Assembly (NCBI GenBank): GCA_012861695.1
Contig: JAAOOA010000601.1
Location: 57,501-121,500 of the forward strand
DNA: 64,000 nucleotides
Source: Trematomus loennbergii
Taxonomy: Eukaryota > Chordata > Actinopteri > Perciformes > Nototheniidae
Reading direction: 5' to 3'
Each line of letters begins with the position of its first letter. Position 1 is the first letter of the stretch. A program made the translations under genes and the position numbers. The notes below the pieces were generated by a model. It worked only from the letters and a program-made list of their open reading frames with translations, had not been told where the DNA came from and ran no database searches. This document shows, in pieces, positions 58,734-64,000 of the stretch.

Positions 58734-58811
58734 CTGTCTGTCTTCTTCTGCTGTTCCCGTTGATGTTTACTTCCTGTCTGTCTTCTTCTGCTGTTCCCGT
58801 TGATGTTTACC
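58734..58811. repeat. 39-bp direct repeat, left block (two copies)
   Basis: Unit TTCCTGTCTGTCTTCTTCTG plus CTGTTCCCGTTGATGTTTA. The same unit reappears at 60362-60455 on the other side of the inserted element. Confidence 0.9.
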
Positions 58812-59572
58812 TCGGCCCGTTCTCATTTCATCAAATCCCCCTCCTCGACTCCTCGGTCCTCCGGTAGTGACCCGGAAATGAATTTTAGCGCGCCATGTTG
58901 AAGGACATCTCATTTCTCGAAATGCACATCGAGGACCGAGCATCGAGCGTCGAGGAGGCTCTCTGGAGGAGCTATAACCGAGGATACACTGATGGGTCCT
59001 CCACGGTCCTCCACGGCTCCTCCGTGGATGCATTTCCGGGAACAGAGATGTTTCAAAGAGTTGTGACGCACGGCCGGACTGATCTCAGCCAATGACAGCT
59101 CTGCATGCATCCCCTGGATATTATTGTATTAACTGCTTTCATCGCGACGCGATGTTTACAGTGAGAACAGCTGTGAGGTCCGTGCAGAAAGCAGAGCAGT
59201 GTGTATAATATATATCACTCAGTATAACAGGCCTACTCTCTTTATTTGCTTTAGTTTAGTAGATATCTACAAACAAAGTCGATATTTTTCTAAAACCATT
59301 TAGTGCTTCACAAAATAAAATACACAACGGCTGTAGCCTGATGATATGCTTTAGGAGCTGTAGGTGCTTGTGTGTGGTGTAGGTGTGTGTGGTACAGTGT
59401 GTGCGTAGATGCAGCGGACAGACAGGTCTCAGTGGTTTGGCCCGTCATTTTTCCCTCATTGTAGCGACCAGAGAGGGGAGAGGGGGGGGGATATATCCAG
59501 TCTCTGATAGTGTTACGATATTATGAGAGTGCTCTGTTTGATTCTGAAATTGTATATATTTATATAAATATA

Positions 59573-59576
<4 letters not shown>

Positions 59577-59611
<35 letters not shown>

Positions 59612-59650
59612 GTGTGTGTGTGTGGTCTGTGTGTGTGTGTGTCTGTGTGT
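59577..59650. repeat. (TG)n microsatellite
   Basis: Interrupted TG tract within the composite element. Confidence 0.95.
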
Positions 59651-59943
59651 ATGTCCGCATCTGTAGCCTGTTATTGTCTCATTATACCGCACTGTGAATG
59701 AATGAAAGTAAATATATAAGTCGTCATGAACACATCTGTCCATCAGACAGAGGGCTGCTGTGCCTCCTGTCATCATTAATGGACGTCTCTTTAAAATGAC
59801 CGCTCAGAGGAGAGGAGTTCTCATTTCTCTAACCGCCTGCTGCTTCCCCTCCTCTCTCCTCGGCTCCCCTCCTCGGCTCCTCCGCTCGCATCTCCTGTGG
59901 GCGGGACTAAGTCTCGAGGATAGGAGTCGAGGAGGGACATTTG

Positions 59944-60331
59944 GGGTGTTTCTCAATCGCGAGTAAAGCTGCTTCAGAGCCACTATTTCAAGCATACTAC
60001 ATCATCGAGTGCCGCCGAAGGACTGTTCCAATCTCCAGCATACTTGGAAATCTACCGAGCCCGGCGTACTCCGTTTGGAGAAATATCGAGGCTACACATG
60101 AGTAGACTCCGCGGTCTTAAAATCCCCACAATGCTTTGCGCACGGACCAATTTCCCCAAATCTGTGGCGGAAGATGTAAGAGGCGGGGCCTCTCATATGA
60201 CGCACACCTGCACACTTGCTAGCGTGTTCCACTCTTCGTTTTCCGAATGCCAGGAAGTATTCTTGACTCGCTTCTGAAGCAAGATGCTCGGCAGACATGT
60301 GCTACCAAGCAAGCGTACTCGCGATTGAGAA
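59944..60331. mobile_element. Nested short MITE
   Basis: Inverted ends GGGTGTTTCTCAATCGCGAGTA and TACTCGCGATTGAGAAACACCC frame a 0.39-kb segment (written here in two halves of the same repeat); the segment has no coding capacity. Confidence 0.7.
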
Positions 60332-60361
60332 ACACCCTTGATGAAATGAGAACGGGCCCTC

Positions 60362-60455
60362 CTGTCTGTCTTCTTCTGCTGTTCCCGTTGATGTTTACTT
60401 CCTGTCTGTCTTCTTCTGCTGTTCCCGTTGATGTTTACTTCCTGTCTGTCTTTTT
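60362..60455. repeat. 39-bp direct repeat, right block
   Basis: Two to three copies of the unit seen at 58734-58811. Confidence 0.9.
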
Positions 60456-60806
60456 AATTACATTCTTTGCACTTACTGAGATAAAAGAGGAGGATTTAGA
60501 AGCAGAATGTTACATTTGATATGTGATAATACGTTTAACTGTTCAAACTGCTTCTGTGAATACATTCATTATTATTAAAAACATGAATTAAAAACAAAGT
60601 AAGCTTCTTCAAAAGATTTGCACACACACACAGACATCCCTGTCTTTCTTGCATTCTGGGGGTACCTGACCAGACCATCACTTTTGGGATCCACCCTTTC
60701 TGAAGGTTGTACAGCACTGTAAAAAATCAGGCAGAATCCTGAAGTGGACACAAACAAAGATTTCACTTCAAATTATCAATCAGAGAAAGTAGAGGTCACT
60801 GACCGG

Positions 60807-62092
60807 CAGAGGTGTGGACTCGAGTCACATGACTTGGACTCGATTCAGACTCGAGTCACCAATTTGATGACTTTGGACTCGACTTGATAAATACACAAAA
60901 CACTTGCGACTCGACTTGGACTTGAACACCAATGACTCGGACTTGACTTGGACTTGAGCCCTCTGACTTGAGGTGACTTGATAATTTAATTCAGAGTTCT
61001 CCAACACGCCGATCGTGAGATGCCGCTCGAAGAGCAGACTCAGAATCTCCAGCCGCTGCAACTCTTGCTGAGAATCCTTGCAGGCAGGGGCGGGTCTTTT
61101 TAGTTGGGCCACCATGCGGCCAATCATATGTGAGGACACACTAGGATCATACCATTATGTGAAAGAAGGGTGGGGGACAGACGCTCCAAAGACAGCAGGT
61201 GTAGTGGTACAGGCCAGCTACACAGAGCGACGGGGAGACAGATTTAAATGCAAGCGCGTCGGAAAAAGTCAAGAAATTAGCGAAAACCGAAAAAAGAAGC
61301 AGCATCTGGCTGCATTTCAATGATATTGGAGAAAGCAAAGCTGAGTGCAGGATTTGTAAAATGAAAATAACCTTCAGAGCAGGGTTTTTTTTTTGGTAAC
61401 CACTCAGGATTTATTGTCAGAGGTGGGAGAAGTTCAGATCTTGTACTTGAGTAAAAGTACCAGAGTGTAGGAATACTCGGTTACAATAAAAGATCCTGCA
61501 TTCAAAATGTTACTCAAGTAAAAGTACAAAAGTATTAGCATCAAAATATAGTTAAAGTACCACCTGCAGAGGGATCTAGATTCAGGTGTTCTTTTCCCCA
61601 TAGAGACGCCTCGCTGCACATTATCCCTTGCATAAAGATAGATCGTGGGTCCCTTATAACATGCTGTACACAGTGGAAATAAACATTCTGGTCACCTCAA
61701 CATCAGCGCTCTTATACATTAAACTCCTTCTGAATCAAACCGTCACGGTAGCATTACCTTACTGATCCCTCTTACAATAGAAAAAAACACGTTACTTTAC
61801 CAGCAGAGAGAAAATTGATTATTAAATGATTAATGTGACTAATAAAGAGCAGTTTGATTATTAAGTATTATTCTGTTGATCGATGTCATTACATTTGTTG
61901 AAAAGCACATAAGGACTTGTTTAAGACTCGTTTTGCCAAAGTTTAGGACTTGGACTTGACTTGAACTTTCCCATCCTGACTTGAGACTTGACTTGGACTT
62001 GAGCGCAAAGACTTGAGACTTGACTCGGACTTGAGCGCAAAGACTTGAGACTTGACTCGGACTTGCAAAACAATGACTTGGTCCCACCTCTG
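60807..62092. mobile_element. hAT element with GACTCGAGTC-rich ends and BED fossil
   Basis: Termini CAGAGGTGTGGACTCGAG and complement CAGAGGTGGGACCAAGTC; perfect 8-bp TSD CTGACCGG (60799-60806 and 62093-62100). Short ACTTGGACTTGA repeats near both ends. Inside lie a transposase remnant (61298-61399) and a fragment of the AGAGGTGGGAGAAGTTCAGA hAT-like family (61424-61570). Confidence 0.9.
61298..61399 (+). pseudogene. BED-type zinc-finger remnant of a hAT transposase
   Basis: Encodes SSIWLHFNDIGESKAECRIC followed by KMKITFRAG and then a T run and stop. W...F...C..C is the first half of a BED finger as found at the N terminus of hAT transposases. Everything downstream is deleted. Confidence 0.7.
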
Positions 62093-62100
62093 CTGACCGG

Positions 62101-63103
62101 ACTATAACCCGTTTCATGGGGTCATGTCAGGTACAGAGTTACAGGAGGGGTCCATATATACACACTGTCTGGCTTTTAGTCATGTGTGGGCTCCAAAAAT
62201 ACACTGTCTGGTTTAAAACATTAGTGGGGTCACTTTGCACACTGTATTACTAAACTTACTTTAGGTAACAATGAAACACCTTGACTGTCAAAGTGAGGGC
62301 TATCATGATGCAGAATGATTTTCACCTTTAGTGTCAACATGTAGCTTCTGTTGAGTGACACAATTATATTGAATTCCAATGTACTGATAGCATTTTAATT
62401 AATATTTAAGCTATTATAGTAATGTTTTTTATTAGTCTATTTACCCACTGTTACACTGGGATGTCTGAACTCGTGAATGAGACTCGCAGTACATTTACTG
62501 AATTTGCATCAGTTTCCTTCTTTTTAAATAAAGAGGGTTTGTGTTCTAAGTGTTAATTATTGAAGCCATATAAGTCATGCTTATAAGGCTATTCTGCTTA
62601 AATAGTAATTGTAATTTCCATTTAAGCAATACAATGTTATTATAGAGCTTTCCAGTAAATACAAGGAGATTGTCGTTATTAGACTTTTAATTTTCAAAAG
62701 AAGAACTGTATTCAGTGTACACAAAAAGGTATCGCCATTTAAGAACGGCATTATTATATAACAGAGGTCCCAAAAAGGACTTAAAAAAACAACTTGTGGC
62801 TGATTTAAATGAGGGTGTAAGGTCACTGGAAGAATTTAACCTTCAAAACTTTTATGTTAGACATGAAGGGAGATTACTTAAGTAATGATATGCGATTCAA
62901 AGGTAATGACACAATAAAATGGTAGATACAGACGAGGACACCAGATGTGATATTTGGGACATTGAAAGAAATAAGGAAATTGAAAGTGTGAAAAGGAACA
63001 AGATTAAATTGTGTTAAGAAAAAAACAAGATAATATGAGAAACTAGAAGAGATAAGGTAGTTGAGATGAAAGGAAGATTACAAAAAAGAGATGAGATTTA
63101 GGC
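62101..63103. other. Intergenic, no feature seen
   Basis: AT-rich sequence without recognised genes or repeat families. Confidence 0.5.
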
Positions 63104-63173
63104 TGGTGCCCACAAGGACGAAAACGGGGATCTCAGCCTCAGAAGACTCGGTGGCAGTAGCTTGCTCTCCAAC
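63104..63173 (-). CDS. Possible minus-strand exon, duplicate 2
   Basis: On the minus strand after ATTCTTCAG the sequence encodes VGEQATATESSEAEIP, the same as the 63820-63913 exon up to GAGATCCCC, after which they diverge. The next bases are PVFVLVGTSLNL-like, and no firm donor was found. Confidence 0.3.
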
Positions 63174-63819
63174 CTGAAGAATAATTCAACAGTATTAATA
63201 TATTGTTTCAATGCAACAACACAAAACAGAAACAGAAAACCTACTCAAAATGAGTAAGGAGGTATTGGATAATGTTTATATGACTCATAATCATTCTTAA
63301 TTTTGATATCTGTAAATTGGCTCTGATATCTGCTATAAATGTGTAGCCTCATGTAACTCAAACAGTTAAAAAGAGGTGTAGGTGAAGTCTGGGAGCATGA
63401 ATTGACCTCTCACCAACAGTTGGTATGACTGGTACAAAGCAAACTGAGCTAACATTAGAGCACACATGTCAAACATGATGTTTCCTTCAGTTTATGGTCA
63501 GAAAAACAGAAAGAAGTATAGTTTAATGTGGTTCTAGTAACACAGTAACGTGGACCCCACAACAACAGCACCCCTGACATGTTTGTGTGAGAGTATTCTG
63601 CTAAAGGGTGAGACTACTCCTCTGAAGGCCCCCTGACTGGACCCCATTTAATCAGAAAACCTGACTGTGTTCGGCAGCACAAATTCAGAGATACACTGAT
63701 CTACAGAAAAGCCAATTGAACCATCAAATGCCAATACTAAATATCAATAAAACAGGCAATTGTTAAATACTGAATTATTAGGGAAATTAAGACAAGGGGA
63801 AAATCCATTGAAGATGTAC
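63174..63819. other. Intron-like sequence between the two possible minus-strand exons
   Basis: The first 70 bases (GAATAATTCAACAGTATTAATATATTGTTTC region) are duplicated at 63914-64000. No other feature. Confidence 0.4.
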
Positions 63820-63913
63820 CTGTGTGTTGGAGATTGAAGATCTCAGGAGCTGGCTCACTCGTACTGGGGATCTCAGCCTCAGAAGACTCGGTGGCAGTAG
63901 CGTGCTCTCCAAC
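63820..63913 (-). CDS. Possible minus-strand exon, duplicate 1
   Basis: Minus-strand acceptor ATTCTTCAG and donor GTACAT bracket 94 bp encoding VGEHATATESSEAEIPSTSE and PAPEIFNLQHT. Ser/Thr/Glu-rich, like a mucin-type or linker exon. The gene, if real, extends beyond the window edge or leftward; it was not recognised. Confidence 0.35.
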
Positions 63914-64000
63914 CTGAAGAATAATTCAACAGTATTAATATATTGTTTCAATGCAACAACAAAAACATAAACAGAAAACCTACTCAAATGAGTAAGGAGG

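Larger units (their letters stand above)
58814..60358. mobile_element. Harbinger-like composite element
   Basis: Ends GGCCCGTTCTCATTTCATCA and TGATGAAATGAGAACGGGCC are perfect inverted repeats of about 20 bp, flanked by CTC on both sides, a 3-bp target. It split a 39-bp repeat array. The interior contains many GAGGA/TCCTC runs, a TG tract (59577-59650) and a second inverted-repeat element at 59944-60331. No transposase seen. Confidence 0.75.

Overview
This window is nuclear DNA from a ray-finned fish, most likely a percomorph teleost. The evidence is intron-split vertebrate genes, long (TG)n/(CA)n tracts, fish-type hAT, Kolobok/T2 and Harbinger MITEs, L2-like and RTE-like LINEs, and a fish-type NLR gene. 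No prokaryotic features, CRISPR arrays, rRNA or tRNA were seen. Most of the apparent long open frames come from simple repeats or minisatellites and are not genes.

Three host genes lie head to tail on the + strand. (1) The 3' half of ecel1 (endothelin-converting-enzyme-like 1, peptidase family M13): six exons from 4889 to the stop at 19331, with a 3' UTR ending near a poly(A) signal at 20402. Its introns hold a 57-bp array of about 35 units, a 72-bp array, a long TG compound repeat, an RTE-like LINE fragment and nested MITEs. (2) A complete xaf1 (XIAP-associated factor 1): seven exons from 23647 to about 31706, with an ISRE-like element about 0.1 kb upstream of the start codon and a poly(A) signal at 32275. 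(3) A large NLR gene from about 35.0 kb to 58503. In order it holds triplicated N-terminal exons, a RING finger, a FISNA-NACHT exon, LRR exons, FIIND exons, a short-repeat linker and a C-terminal CARD, which is the layout of an NLRP1-like inflammasome sensor with a RING added at the N terminus.

Transposons dominate the rest. Many have target-site duplications that can be read directly: 8-bp TSDs for hAT elements at 16686-17866, 38883-40139, 56255-57118, 60807-62092 and (7 of 8) 41184-42607; TTAA for four Kolobok/T2-type MITEs; TAA for a Harbinger-type MITE sitting in a splice donor of the NLR gene. A nearly full-length L2-like LINE with a 2A-like NPGP peptide lies antisense inside the NLR gene at about 47.65-51.67 kb. 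Right of the NLR gene are a Harbinger-like composite, a hAT element with a BED-finger fossil, and two copies of a possible minus-strand exon at the window edge.

Reading frames in all three host genes are repeatedly broken by single-base changes, nearly all deletions, many in or beside homopolymers. Because this also affects conserved ecel1 and xaf1, uncorrected long-read assembly errors are the simplest explanation. True decay of the NLR gene cannot be excluded, because the second half of its UPA domain is not visible and the expected place is occupied by transposons.

The biology suggested is innate immunity and cell death: an interferon-responsive XIAP antagonist beside a candidate inflammasome sensor, downstream of a neuronal M13 peptidase gene. 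All splice models are inferred by eye.
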